64,000 nucleotides of DNA from Bacillus sp. AZ43 (GCA_004570425.1 SPQJ01000017.1:1-64000); one strand, 5' to 3'; numbered from the stretch's first letter, positions 16,367-27,086 are shown. Notes: generated by a model not told the origin, from the letters alone. Translations and numbers: made by a program.

Positions 16367-17269
16367 GTGCAGCACGCCGTGACCGCGCCTCCCATCGGGG
16401 CGCACATCCAGATCAAGGGCGGCCTCGCCAAGGGCGGCCTCGCCTACACCGACGCCGTCGGCGCCCGGGCCGTGCAGGTGTTCGTCGGCAACCCCCGGGG
16501 GTGGAAGCTCACCGCCGGCGACGCGAAGCAGGACGCCCTCTTCATCGAGGGTTGCGCCGAGCGCGCGGTGCCGTCGTTCATCCACACCCCGTTCCTGGTG
16601 AACGTCGGCTCCCCCACCGAGGCGACCGTCGAGCAGTCGATCGCCTCCATCGAGCACAACCTGCGCCGCGGCGCGGAGCTCGGCTGCGCGGGCGTCGTCG
16701 TCCACGCCGGGTCGGCGGTCGGCGAGGACCGCTACGAGGCGGCGTTGCGGCAGCTGCACGAGCGGCTGCTGCCGGTCCTCGACGCCGCGCCGGCCGACGG
16801 TCCGCGGCTGCTGATCGAGCCGACCGCCGGCGGGGGCAAGGCGCTGGCCGCGACGGTCGAGGAGCTCGGCCCCTACTTCGCGGCGCTGGACGACCACCCG
16901 CTGCTCGGCGTCTGCTTCGACACCTGCCACGTGTGGGCGGCCGGCCACGACCTCGTCACCCCCGGCGGGATGACGGCGACGCTCGACGCGGTGACCGCCA
17001 CCGTCGGGCCGGGCCGGCTCGGTCTCGTGCACGCCAACGACTCGCTGGACGCGTGCGGCTCCAAGCGCGACCGGCACACCACGATCGGCGAGGGCTCCAT
17101 CGGCGTGGCTCCCTTCGCCGAGCTGCTCGCCCACCCCTCGATCGCCGGCGTCCCCCTGGTGGTCGAGACGCCGTCCGAGCTGGACGGGTCGCCGTGCCTC
17201 GGGCACAAGCGCGACATCGACCTGCTGCGCTCGCTGGTCGCGCCCGCCGCCGCGTCCCGCGCCGCCTGA
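16367..17269 (+). CDS. nfo: Endonuclease IV (AP endonuclease)
   Basis: A 300-residue Zn-dependent TIM-barrel AP endonuclease that cuts the backbone 5' of abasic sites in base-excision repair. Metal-ligand motifs are visible: GAHIQIKGGL, VQVFVGNPR, FIHTPFLVN, VVVHAGS, LLIEPTAGGG, VCFDTCHVWAAGHD, LVHANDS, KRDRHTTIGEG and VVETPSEL. GTG 16367 begins 2 bp after the kinase stop; GTG 16379 (VTAPPIG) is an equally good start. The tight spacing suggests co-transcription with the kinase. Length is close to the bacterial norm (about 280-300). Confidence 0.92.
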   Translation: MQHAVTAPPIGAHIQIKGGLAKGGLAYTDAVGARAVQVFVGNPRGWKLTAGDAKQDALFIEGCAERAVPSFIHTPFLVNVGSPTEATVEQSIASIEHNLRRGAELGCAGVVVHAGSAVGEDRYEAALRQLHERLLPVLDAAPADGPRLLIEPTAGGGKALAATVEELGPYFAALDDHPLLGVCFDTCHVWAAGHDLVTPGGMTATLDAVTATVGPGRLGLVHANDSLDACGSKRDRHTTIGEGSIGVAPFAELLAHPSIAGVPLVVETPSELDGSPCLGHKRDIDLLRSLVAPAAASRAA

Positions 17270-17276
17270 CCCACCC

Positions 17277-17339
17277 GCCGAGATCACGTGATCTCGGCGC
17301 TCCGACGGCCCTGATGTGCCGAGATCACGTGATCTCGGC
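17277..17339. repeat. Two identical 22-bp perfect palindromes, 41 bp apart
   Basis: GCCGAGATCACGTGATCTCGGC occurs at 17277-17298 and again at 17318-17339. It is a perfect palindrome centred on CACGTG. The pair fills the gap between the convergent nfo and threonine aldolase genes. Each can form an 11-bp hairpin and the two can pair with each other. No T-tract follows. It could serve as a bidirectional terminator, a protein-binding site or a REP-like repeat. Confidence 0.85.
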
Positions 17340-17346
17340 GAGGGGG

Positions 17347-19727
<2,381 letters not shown>

Positions 19728-20753
19728 TCAGCCGAAGAAGACTTCCGCCTCCGCGTACCGCTCGGCCGGGACGAGCTTGAGCTGGGCGGTGGCCGCGCTC
19801 AGCGGCACGCGGACGATGTCGGTGCCCCGCAGCGCCACCATGATCCCCGACTGCCCGTCGTGGACGGCGTCGACGGCGGCCAGCCCGAAGCGGGTGGCCA
19901 GCACCCGGTCGAACGGCGACGGCGTGCCGCCGCGCTGGATGTGGCCGAGGACGACCGCCCGCGACTCCCGCCCGGTGCGCTCCTCGATCAGCGCGGCCAG
20001 CGCCGCCCCGATCCCGCCGAGCCGCACGTGGCCGAAGGCGTCCTTCTCCCCCGTCGACAGGATCAGACCGCCGTCCTTGGGCTTCGCCCCCTCGGAGACG
20101 ACGACGATCGGCGAGTACCCGGAGGCGAACCGGTGCCGGCAGTGCTCGACGACGGCGTCGACGTCGAACGGGTTCTCCGGGATCAGGATGACGTTGGCAC
20201 CGCCGGCCATCCCGGCGTGCAGCGCGATCCAGCCGGCGTGCCGCCCCATCACCTCGACCACGAGGGTGCGGTGGTGGCTGTCGCCGGTGGTGTGCAGCCG
20301 GTCGATGGCCTCCATGGCCACGCCGACGGCGGTGTCGAAGCCGAACGTGTAGTCGGTGGCGTCGAGGTCGTTGTCGATGGTCTTGGGGACGCCGACCACC
20401 CGCACCCCGGCCTCCGCCAGACGCGTGGCCACCCCGAGGGTGTCCTCGCCGCCGATCGGGACGAGGGCGTCGATGCCCAGCCGTTCCAGGGTGGCCATGA
20501 CCCGTTCCGGCCCGCCGTCCACCGCGTACGGGTTGGTGCGCGAGGTGCCCAGGACCGTGCCGCCCCGGGGCAGGATGCCGCGGACCGCCGCCAGGTCCAT
20601 CGGCACGCTGTCGCCCTCGAGGACCCCGCGCCAGCCGTCGCGGAACCCCACGATCTCGTCGCCGTGCTCGCCGATGCCCTTGCGCACGACCGCCCGGATG
20701 ACGGCGTTGAGGCCGGGGCAGTCGCCACCGCCGGTCAGGATGCCGATCCGCAT
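19728..20753 (-). CDS. 6-phosphofructokinase, probably PPi-dependent
   Basis: A 341-residue PFKA-family phosphofructokinase. It starts MRIGILTGGGDCPGLNAVIRA and has PKTIDNDL (catalytic Asp), MEAIDRL, VEVMGRHAGWIAL, IPENPF, LGHIQRGGTPSPFDR. The phosphoryl-donor motif is GGEDT rather than the ATP-type GG(D/E)GT, and Lys replaces Gly before TIDND. Both are associated with pyrophosphate-dependent enzymes such as that of Amycolatopsis methanolica, which this sequence resembles along its length. A PPi enzyme would be reversible in glycolysis/gluconeogenesis. ATG 20753 has GGAGG 6 bp upstream. Confidence 0.88.
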   Translation of the reverse strand: MRIGILTGGGDCPGLNAVIRAVVRKGIGEHGDEIVGFRDGWRGVLEGDSVPMDLAAVRGILPRGGTVLGTSRTNPYAVDGGPERVMATLERLGIDALVPIGGEDTLGVATRLAEAGVRVVGVPKTIDNDLDATDYTFGFDTAVGVAMEAIDRLHTTGDSHHRTLVVEVMGRHAGWIALHAGMAGGANVILIPENPFDVDAVVEHCRHRFASGYSPIVVVSEGAKPKDGGLILSTGEKDAFGHVRLGGIGAALAALIEERTGRESRAVVLGHIQRGGTPSPFDRVLATRFGLAAVDAVHDGQSGIMVALRGTDIVRVPLSAATAQLKLVPAERYAEAEVFFG

Positions 20754-20808
20754 GCTGGTCCTCCGCTGGGATGGGGTCGTGCGCCGACGCGCGCCATGAT
20801 GCCGCAGG

Positions 20809-21315
20809 TCAGACGCCGGTGGCGCCGTCGATCCGCTCGCGCAGCAGGTCGGCGTGGCCGTTGTGCCGCGCGTACTCCTGGACGACGTGGACCATGACCC
20901 GGCGCAGCGAGTACTCGTCGCCCGACCGGCGGTCCACCCCGACGACGTCCAGCGACGGCGCGGCCGCCTCGATCCGGCGGGCGTGCGCGATCTCCGCCTC
21001 CCACGCGGCGAACGCGTCGGCCGGCGCCGCACCCTCCACGTCGAACGCCGCGGCGTGGTCCCCTTCGCGCGACCACAGCCACGGCACGTCCTGGCCGTCG
21101 ATCACGCGGCGGAACCAGGCCCGCTCGACCTCCGCCATGTGCCGGACCAGCCCCAGGAGCGACAGCGTCGACGGCGGCGCCGCGCGGCGGCGCAGGTCGC
21201 CGTCGGACAGGCCCGCGCACTTCATCGCGAGGGTCTGCCGGTGGAAGTCCAGGTACGCGCGCAGCAGTTCGCGCTCTCCCCCTGCGCGGGGCACGTCGGT
21301 CCGGGCGTCGGGCAC
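20809..21315 (-). CDS. DinB-like / DUF664 family protein
   Basis: A 168-residue four-helix-bundle protein of the DinB/DUF664 type. These proteins coordinate a metal through three His, visible here in FHRQTLA, VRHMAEVERAWF and YARHNGHADLLRERIDG. Some relatives are mycothiol- or bacillithiol-dependent enzymes, others have no known function. GTG 21315 is chosen for the GAGAGGA Shine-Dalgarno 5 bp upstream. An upstream GTG at 21360 is possible. It is divergent from the chemoreceptor gene. Mycothiol-linked detoxification is a reasonable guess only. Confidence 0.78.
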   Translation of the reverse strand: MPDARTDVPRAGGERELLRAYLDFHRQTLAMKCAGLSDGDLRRRAAPPSTLSLLGLVRHMAEVERAWFRRVIDGQDVPWLWSREGDHAAAFDVEGAAPADAFAAWEAEIAHARRIEAAAPSLDVVGVDRRSGDEYSLRRVMVHVVQEYARHNGHADLLRERIDGATGV

Positions 21316-21452
21316 GGCGATCCTCTCGGTGGAGCCACTCCAACATGACGGAGAGGTCACGACCGTAGCGATCCCGTGCCGGAACGACGCCGGACTGCCG
21401 AGATACCGACAGAGCAGCAGATGCGGCGCTGCGACCGATACGAAGGACGGAC

Positions 21453-23603
21453 ATGCGCGGGATGACGGCGCCCACCTGGGCCAACCCCTCGGGCTGGGGC
21501 ATCAGGACCAAGGTGGTGGCGCTGGCCGTGGCCAGCGTCGCGGTGACCGGCGTGGCGATGGGCGGGGTCAGCGCCTGGCAGAGCAGCCGCTTCGCCGACG
21601 ACGCCGAGACCGACGTCCGCGCTCTCGTCGACGAGGACATCTCGCGGACCGCGGCAGGCGTGCACGCGGTCGTCTCGACCCAGGGTGCGTCCATCTCCGC
21701 GAAGGTCGACTCCGACCTCGCCGCCGCGCAGTACGTCCTGCAGCAGGCCGGCGGATTCTCGATCGACGACTCCGGGCGCAACCTGGTGCCCTGGGACGCG
21801 AAGAACCAGCTCACCAACGAGGTCACCCCGACCACGCTGCCCCGCGTCCTGGTCGGCGGGGAGTGGCTGGGCAAGAACAGCGACGTCGCCGTCCCCACCC
21901 CGGTGGTGGACACGGTGAAGTCGATGGTCGGCGCGACCGTGACGATCTTCCAGAAGACGCCCGAGGGCAACTACCTCCGCGTCGCCACGAACGTGCAGTC
22001 GGCGACCGGCGCCCGGGCGATCGGCACCTACATCCCGGCCACCAACCCCGACGGCTCCCCGAACCCGGTGGCGGCCGCGGTGAGCAGCGGCCAGACGTAC
22101 CGCGGCAACGCGTTCGTCGTCGACTCCTGGCTGGTCTCCGCGTACGCGCCGCTGACCGGCCCCGACGGCGACGTGATCGGCGTCCTCTACGTCGGCGTCA
22201 AGCAGGAGAACCTGCCGACTCTGCGCGAGAGCCTCGACGGCACCACCGTCGGCGACACCGGCCACATCGAGGTCTACGGCGGCACCGGCGACCGCGCCGG
22301 CACCGTCCTGATCAGCCCGGACGGCGTCCGCGACGGCGAGAACCTGATCGAGGCCACCGACGCCGAGGGCACGCCCTACGTGCGGCAGATCGTCGAGGCG
22401 GCGGTCGGGCTCCAGGGCGACGACCAGGCGACCGTGCGCTACGTGGACCCGGACGCCGGGCCGACCACGGTGCGGGTGTCGTACTACGCGCCGTGGGACT
22501 GGGTGATCGCCACCGTGGCCCGGGACGGCGACTACTCCGGCCCCGTCGACTCGCTGCAGGACGGCCGCTCCTCGATGCTCGTGGCCCTGGTCGTGTCGGC
22601 AGTGCTGATCGCCGCCCTCGGCGGCGCCATCGCGTACTGGATCGGCCGGCGCCTCACCGCCCCGCTGCACCACCTGCGCGACCGCATGGCCGAGATCGCC
22701 GACGGCGAGGGCGACCTGACCCAGCGCATGGACGACTCGCGCGCCGACGAGGTCGGTCAGCTGTCGGCGGCGTTCAACCGGTTCGTCGACAAGGTCGCCG
22801 GCACCATCCGCGACATCGGCCGCTGCGCCCAGGAGGTGGCCTCGTCCGCCGCCGGCGTCTCCACGGTCGCCGAGGGCCTGGCCGAGCGGGCGTCCCGCAG
22901 CCGGGACCAGGCGCAGGGAGCGCACTCGTCGGCCGCCGAGATCAGCAGCAGCGTCTCGTCGGCCGCGGCCGGGGCCCAGCAGATGGGTGCCTCGATCACC
23001 GAGATCTCCCGCAGCGCGGCCGAGGCGGCCGACGTGGGCCGGCAGGCCGCCGACCTCGCCGCGCAGACCGAGACCACCATCGCCGCCCTGGGCGCGAGCT
23101 CGGCCGAGATCGGCGACGTGGTCAAGGTGATCTCGGGGGTGGCCGAGCAGACCAACCTGCTGGCCCTCAACGCCACCATCGAGGCGGCGCGGGCCGGTGA
23201 CGCGGGCAAGGGCTTCGCCGTCGTCGCCAACGAGGTCAAGGAGCTCGCCCAGGAGGCCGGCAAGGCCAGCGAGGAGATCGCCCAGCGGGTCCAGGGCATC
23301 CAGGCCGAGACGACCGCCGCGGTGAAGGCCATCGCCCGGATCGCCGACGTGGTCCGCACGATCAACGACCACCAGACGACGATCGCCAGCGCCGTCGAGG
23401 AGCAGACCGCGACGACGAGCGAGCTGACCCGCAGCGTCGCCGCCGCCGCCGACGGAGCGGGCACCGTGACCGACACGCTGACCGCCGTGAGCCGCGACGC
23501 CGACGACAGCGCCGTCGACGTCGACCGCGCCCGGTCCGCCGCCCGGGAGCTGGACGACCTGTCGAAGGAGCTCAACCGCCTGCTCGGGGTCTTCACCGTC
23601 TGA
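21453..23603 (+). CDS. Methyl-accepting chemotaxis protein (Cache-type sensor)
   Basis: A 716-residue transmembrane chemoreceptor. TM1 is at about 20-40, then a large extracellular double-Cache-like sensor (about 45-370, with VVDSWLVSAYAPL and DVIGVLYVGV), TM2 at about 374-397, a HAMP domain (LTAPLHHLRDRMAEIADGEGD...), and a long cytoplasmic coiled coil with the receptor tip EQTNLLALNATIEAARAG-DAGKGFAVVA. It should signal through CheA/CheW, but no che genes lie in the window. ATG 21453 has AAGGA 5 bp upstream. No C-terminal CheR-docking pentapeptide is visible. Confidence 0.93.
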   Translation: MRGMTAPTWANPSGWGIRTKVVALAVASVAVTGVAMGGVSAWQSSRFADDAETDVRALVDEDISRTAAGVHAVVSTQGASISAKVDSDLAAAQYVLQQAGGFSIDDSGRNLVPWDAKNQLTNEVTPTTLPRVLVGGEWLGKNSDVAVPTPVVDTVKSMVGATVTIFQKTPEGNYLRVATNVQSATGARAIGTYIPATNPDGSPNPVAAAVSSGQTYRGNAFVVDSWLVSAYAPLTGPDGDVIGVLYVGVKQENLPTLRESLDGTTVGDTGHIEVYGGTGDRAGTVLISPDGVRDGENLIEATDAEGTPYVRQIVEAAVGLQGDDQATVRYVDPDAGPTTVRVSYYAPWDWVIATVARDGDYSGPVDSLQDGRSSMLVALVVSAVLIAALGGAIAYWIGRRLTAPLHHLRDRMAEIADGEGDLTQRMDDSRADEVGQLSAAFNRFVDKVAGTIRDIGRCAQEVASSAAGVSTVAEGLAERASRSRDQAQGAHSSAAEISSSVSSAAAGAQQMGASITEISRSAAEAADVGRQAADLAAQTETTIAALGASSAEIGDVVKVISGVAEQTNLLALNATIEAARAGDAGKGFAVVANEVKELAQEAGKASEEIAQRVQGIQAETTAAVKAIARIADVVRTINDHQTTIASAVEEQTATTSELTRSVAAAADGAGTVTDTLTAVSRDADDSAVDVDRARSAARELDDLSKELNRLLGVFTV

Positions 23604-23604
23604 C

Positions 23605-23663
23605 GACGGACCCCGCCCTGCCCACCCTCCGCACGCTCGGGGCGGGCCCTGGGCGGGGCCGTC
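23605..23663. terminator. Bidirectional hairpin between chemoreceptor and GNAT genes
   Basis: GACGG-A-CCCCGCCC (23605-23618) pairs with GGGCGGGG-CCGTC (23651-23663): 13 bp with one bulged A and a 32-nt loop. It lies between convergent genes; no T-tract. Confidence 0.55.
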
Positions 23664-24237
23664 AGGGGGTCGTCATGGACCAGACCGTCGGGCCGCCGGC
23701 GGCCAGGCGGGTCTCGTGCCGCACCGACAGGCCGTGCGCCTCGTAGAACGGCACGTTCGCCGGGTTCATGGTGTCCAGGCAGGCCACCAGGCCCTCCGCC
23801 CGGGCGGCCGCGATCCCGCGGTCGAGCAGCTCTCCGCCCAGCCCCTCGCCGCGGCGCTCCGGATCGACCCCGAGCAGGTGCAGGTAGGCGTGCGGCCGCT
23901 GTGGCCGGAGCTCCCCCATCACCGCCATGGCGCCGCCCAGCTCCGTGGCCCGCTCGCCCATCAGCGCGGTCATCAGCCCGGCGAGCGTGGGCAGCGATTC
24001 CGGGCCGGCGTCGTCGTCCCGGCCCGGCCACTGCCACATGGCGACGGCGACCGGCCCCGGGCGTCGCACGCAGTCGACCCGCCCGGACTCCAGGTAGTGC
24101 TCGGCGAACAGGCCGAACATCGCCGCGCAGGCGTGCGGCCGCACCTCGGCGTCCGGGAAGAACCAGACCATCAGCGGGTCCTGGGCGAAGGCCCGGGCCA
24201 GGAGCGTGCGCGCCTCGACGGCGTCGATGCCGGCCAT
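23662..24237 (-). CDS. GNAT family N-acetyltransferase
   Basis: A 191-residue GCN5-related acetyltransferase. The acetyl-CoA binding motif A is HLLGVDPERRGEGLGGELL (R/QxxGxG/A), followed by the beta5/alpha4 part CLDTMNPANVPFYEAHGL. The N-terminal half (AFAQDPLMVWFFPDAE) is typical of actinobacterial GNATs acting on small molecules. ATG 24237 gives a natural N-terminus (MAGIDAVEARTLL). A TTG at 24273 would add 12 residues. Substrate is unknown. It lies downstream of the Rv2179c-like gene on the same strand. Confidence 0.85.
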   Translation of the reverse strand: MAGIDAVEARTLLARAFAQDPLMVWFFPDAEVRPHACAAMFGLFAEHYLESGRVDCVRRPGPVAVAMWQWPGRDDDAGPESLPTLAGLMTALMGERATELGGAMAVMGELRPQRPHAYLHLLGVDPERRGEGLGGELLDRGIAAARAEGLVACLDTMNPANVPFYEAHGLSVRHETRLAAGGPTVWSMTTP

Positions 24238-24288
24238 GGCGGGCAGCTTCCCCAGCCTCCGCCACGAGGCCAAGGGGTCCGTGCGCGC

Positions 24289-24774
24289 TCAGCGGCGGGC
24301 GGTCTCCATCGCCTTCCAGCGCTCGAGGTTGTAGCGGGCGTCGACCAGCGCGTCGTGCGTGCCGGCGGGCTTGGGAGGCAGAGCCGGCTGCCCGAGGTCG
24401 TCCCAGCGCTGGCGCAGCTCGCGGGTGAACCGCGGGATCGGCCGCGGCAGCGCCGGCATCGCGCCCCAGAGCTGGCAGAGCGCCACGTGGTCGTAGGCGC
24501 CGAACCAGGCCCACAGCTCGATCTCCTCGCCCGGGCCGGTGAGGAAGGCGAGCAGGTCCTCGCGGATCCGCTCGCGGCTGCGCCAGGCCCTGTCCGCCGG
24601 CGGCGGGAGCTGGTCGAGGACGTTGCGGCGCACCCACGGGATGGCCTTGCCCGGGTCGAACTCGGTGCTGACGGCGTAGAACTCCCGCCCGGCCTCGTCG
24701 ACGACGCCGATGGAGACGAGGTCGATCGTGACGCCGTCCTCGATGAACTCGGTGTCGTAGAAGAAGCGCCGCAC
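24289..24774 (-). CDS. Rv2179c-type 3'-5' exoribonuclease (DEDD fold)
   Basis: A 161-residue RNase of the Rv2179c family, small RNase T-like 3'-5' exonucleases that act on RNA 3' overhangs. The DEDD acidic residues are visible: FFYDTEFIEDG (Asp, Glu), WAWFGAYDHVALCQLWG (Asp) and GTHDALVDARYNLERWK (His/Asp). It is nearly colinear with Rv2179c, which starts at the equivalent of VRRFFYDTEF, so GTG 24774 is used. TACCGT 7 bp upstream supports a leaderless start. The gene position downstream of aroG also matches M. tuberculosis. Confidence 0.9.
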   Translation of the reverse strand: MRRFFYDTEFIEDGVTIDLVSIGVVDEAGREFYAVSTEFDPGKAIPWVRRNVLDQLPPPADRAWRSRERIREDLLAFLTGPGEEIELWAWFGAYDHVALCQLWGAMPALPRPIPRFTRELRQRWDDLGQPALPPKPAGTHDALVDARYNLERWKAMETARR

Positions 24775-24781
24775 CCCTGCC

Positions 24782-24787
24782 ACGGTA
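24782..24787 (-). promoter_or_regulatory. -10 hexamer TACCGT, leaderless exoribonuclease start
   Basis: TACCGT on the minus strand ends 7 bp before GTG 24774, agreeing with the start inferred from the Rv2179c N-terminus. Confidence 0.5.
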
Positions 24788-24800
24788 CGCAAGTCAGGGT

Positions 24801-24832
24801 TACTTGACATCATGTCGAGTAGACCTTACCTT
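24801..24832 (+). promoter_or_regulatory. Strong promoter with overlapping operator palindrome (XRE gene)
   Basis: TTGACA (24804-24809), a 17-bp spacer and TACCTT (24827-24832) form a consensus promoter that ends 7 bp before ATG 24840, a leaderless geometry. TACTTGACAT-C-ATGTCGAGTA (24801-24821) is a 10-bp inverted repeat with one mismatch covering the -35, a natural autoregulatory operator for the XRE protein encoded just downstream. Confidence 0.7.
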
Positions 24833-24839
24833 TCGCGGC

Positions 24840-25091
24840 ATGGGGCGGACCTCGGCGAGCGGGCGGAGCAACGCCGTCCGGCGTGCCCGACTGCTGGCTG
24901 AGCTCACCCAGGCCGAGCTGGCCGCGGGCGCCGGGGTGACCCGGCAGACGATCGTGGCGGTGGAGGCCGGCGACTACGCGCCGTCGGTCTACCTGGCGCT
25001 CGCGATCGCCGAGCGGCTCGGCAGCACCGTCGAGGAACTGTTCGGGCAGACGGCGGCCTCCCCCGCCGACGAGGCACGGAAGGACGCGTGA
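24840..25091 (+). CDS. XRE-family HTH transcriptional regulator (small)
   Basis: An 83-residue Cro/CI-type DNA-binding protein: RRARLLAELTQAELAAGAGVTRQTIVAVEAGDYAPSVYLALAIAERLG is one complete HTH_3 domain, followed by VEELFGQ and a short acidic tail. Such single-domain YozG-like regulators are usually paired with a membrane protein gene, as here (4-bp GTGA overlap). ATG 24840 follows a perfect promoter with no 5' UTR. The upstream palindrome suggests negative autoregulation of the pair. Confidence 0.88.
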   Translation: MGRTSASGRSNAVRRARLLAELTQAELAAGAGVTRQTIVAVEAGDYAPSVYLALAIAERLGSTVEELFGQTAASPADEARKDA

Positions 25092-25594
25092 GCCCTGTGA
25101 CCGCAGACCGCTCCCAGAACTGGCTGGTCCGATCGGCCGCCGTCATCGGCGACCTGAGCAACCCGTTCTACGGCGAGGAACGCCAGCGGGACGTGTGGAA
25201 CGAGGCGTCGGCCGTCGCGCTGCAGGTGATCCTGTGGCTGAGCTTCGTCGCCGCGACGGTGGCGGTGTGGTTCGTCGGCGAGCCCGCGGTGCCCTACGTC
25301 TACACGCTGATCGGCATCATCGGCGTCGCCAGCTGGGTCGCGGTCCTCTACTCGTGGAGCCTCGGCGTGCAGATCGACAACCCCGCGTGGCTGAACCGGC
25401 GGCGGTTGGCGGCCGTCCTGGTGCTGGCGGCCCTCCTCGCCGCCGGGCTGCTCCGGGCGACCGCCTCGGGGATCGCCGTCGACGACTGGAGCACCGTCGC
25501 GGGGATGGTCACCGGTGCGGGCGCGGTCCTGGTCGTCCTCGCCCTGGTCTCCCGCTCCGCCCGCAAGCGGCTCGCCGCCCGTGACCAGGACTGA
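25088..25594 (+). CDS. Membrane protein paired with XRE regulator
   Basis: A 168-residue protein with four predicted TM helices (residues about 40-62, 66-88, 103-124 and 133-153) after a hydrophilic N-terminus containing NPFYGEERQRDVWNEASA. I do not recognise a named family; small XRE plus multi-pass membrane protein pairs are widespread in Gram-positive bacteria. GTG 25088 overlaps the regulator stop, so the two proteins are co-translated. It may sense an envelope signal or relate to antimicrobial defence, but this is only inferred from pairing. Confidence 0.7.
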   Translation: MSPVTADRSQNWLVRSAAVIGDLSNPFYGEERQRDVWNEASAVALQVILWLSFVAATVAVWFVGEPAVPYVYTLIGIIGVASWVAVLYSWSLGVQIDNPAWLNRRRLAAVLVLAALLAAGLLRATASGIAVDDWSTVAGMVTGAGAVLVVLALVSRSARKRLAARDQD

Positions 25595-25604
25595 GCCGCC
25601 CCGC

Positions 25605-25610
25605 TAGCGT
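25605..25610 (+). promoter_or_regulatory. -10 hexamer TAGCGT, leaderless glpK start
   Basis: TAGCGT is followed by six bases and ATG 25617, with no Shine-Dalgarno. Confidence 0.5.
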
Positions 25611-25616
25611 GCCCCC

Positions 25617-27086
25617 ATGCCGGTGCTCGCGATCGACGCAGGAACGACCGGGGTGACCGCGCTGGTCGTGGGCGAACAGGGCGACGTCCTGTCCCGCGGC
25701 TACCGCGAGTTCGCGCAGCTGTTCCCCCGCCCCGGCTGGGTCGAGCACGAGCCCGACGACATCTGGACGGCGACCGTCGCCGCCTGCCGCGAGGCACTGG
25801 CCGGCACCGAGGCCGAACCCACGTGCATCGGGATCACCGACCAGCGCGAGACCGCCGTCGTGTGGGACCGCCGCACCCTGCACTCCCCCCGTCCCGCGAT
25901 CGTCTGGCAGGACCGCCGGACCACGGGCATCTGCGACCGGCTGCGCGGCGACGAGGAGCGCGTCGCCCAGCTGACCGGCCTGCGGATGGACCCGTACTTC
26001 ACCGGCACGAAGTTCGCCTGGCTGGCCGAGCACGAGCCGAAGGTCTGGTCCGGCGTCCGGGACGGCGCGCTGGCCCTGGGCACGGTCGACTCGTACGTCA
26101 TCGCCCGCCTGACCGGCGGCGCCGCGCACGTCACCGACCCGAGCAACGCCAGCCGCACGCTGCTCTACGACCTGGAGAAGGGCGGCTGGTCCGACGAGCT
26201 GTGCGGCCTGTTCGACGTGCCCCGGTCGGCCCTGCCGGAACTGGTGCCGAGCTCCGGCGTCGTGGGCACGACCGACCCGGACGCGTTCCTGGGGCTCTCG
26301 CTGCCGATCGCCGGCATCGCCGGCGACCAGCAGGCGGCGCTGTTCGGGCAGGCCTGCTACTCCCCCGGCGACTCCAAGTGCACCTACGGCACCGGCTCGT
26401 TCGTGCTCACGAACACCGGCTCGGACGTCGTCCGCTCGCAGGCCGGCCTGCTCACCACCGTGGCGTGGGACCTCGGCGACGGCCTGGTCTACGCGCTCGA
26501 GGGCGCCATCTTCGTGACCGGCGCGGCCGTGCAGTGGCTGCGCGACGGGCTGGGCATGATCGACTCGGCCGCCGAGATCGAGGGCCTGGCGCGCACCGTG
26601 CCCGACTCCGGCGAGGTCGTCTTCGTGCCGGCGCTGACCGGCATGGGCGCCCCGCACTGGGACCCGCACGCCCGCGGCGCGATCCTCGGCATCACCCGCG
26701 GCACCACGCGCGCCCACCTCGCCCGGGCCACCCTGGAGGCGATCTCGTTCGAGGTGCGCGACGTCGTCGACGTGATGGTGGACGAGGCCGGGCTGGAGGT
26801 GCCGGAGCTGTCGGCCGACGGCGGCGCCAGCGCCAACGACCTGCTCCTGCAGCTGCAGGCCGACCAGCTCGGGGTGCCGGTGCGCCGTCCCGTCGTCACC
26901 GAGACGACGGCGCTGGGCGCCGCCTTCCTCGCCGGTCTCGGCACCGGGGTCTGGGGCTCGACCGACGAGCTGGCGCAGACCTGGGCGCTCGACCGCCGGT
27001 TCGAGCCGACCGCCGGCGCACGGGACGACGGCCGGCACGAGCGGTGGCGGAACGCCCTCCCCCGCGCCGGCAGGTGGACAACGTAG
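25617..27086 (+). CDS. glpK: Glycerol kinase
   Basis: A 489-residue FGGY-family kinase making glycerol-3-phosphate from glycerol and ATP. Signatures: AIDAGTTGVTAL at the N-terminus, ITDQRETAVVWDRRT, PAIVWQDRRTT, DPSNASRTLLYDL, GIAGDQQAALFGQ with the phosphate/ATP loop YGTGSFVLTNTG, and LSADGGASANDLLLQLQAD. Length is typical (about 500). No glpF or glpD is adjacent, so it is a stand-alone gene. The product could feed the nearby acyltransferase (31.2 kb). The stop is embedded in a GC-rich hairpin (27085-27116). Confidence 0.95.
   Translation: MPVLAIDAGTTGVTALVVGEQGDVLSRGYREFAQLFPRPGWVEHEPDDIWTATVAACREALAGTEAEPTCIGITDQRETAVVWDRRTLHSPRPAIVWQDRRTTGICDRLRGDEERVAQLTGLRMDPYFTGTKFAWLAEHEPKVWSGVRDGALALGTVDSYVIARLTGGAAHVTDPSNASRTLLYDLEKGGWSDELCGLFDVPRSALPELVPSSGVVGTTDPDAFLGLSLPIAGIAGDQQAALFGQACYSPGDSKCTYGTGSFVLTNTGSDVVRSQAGLLTTVAWDLGDGLVYALEGAIFVTGAAVQWLRDGLGMIDSAAEIEGLARTVPDSGEVVFVPALTGMGAPHWDPHARGAILGITRGTTRAHLARATLEAISFEVRDVVDVMVDEAGLEVPELSADGGASANDLLLQLQADQLGVPVRRPVVTETTALGAAFLAGLGTGVWGSTDELAQTWALDRRFEPTAGARDDGRHERWRNALPRAGRWTT

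Noticed and set aside
17277-17339. CRISPR array
   Set aside because: Only two palindromic copies with one 19-bp gap and no cas genes.
21380-21452. Flagellar (sigma-28-type) promoter before the chemoreceptor
   Set aside because: GCCGAGAT resembles the -10 element but no TAAA lies at the required distance upstream.
24826-24833. DtxR/IdeR iron box near TTACCTTT
   Set aside because: The 19-bp iron-box symmetry is absent; the sequence is explained as the -10 of the XRE promoter.
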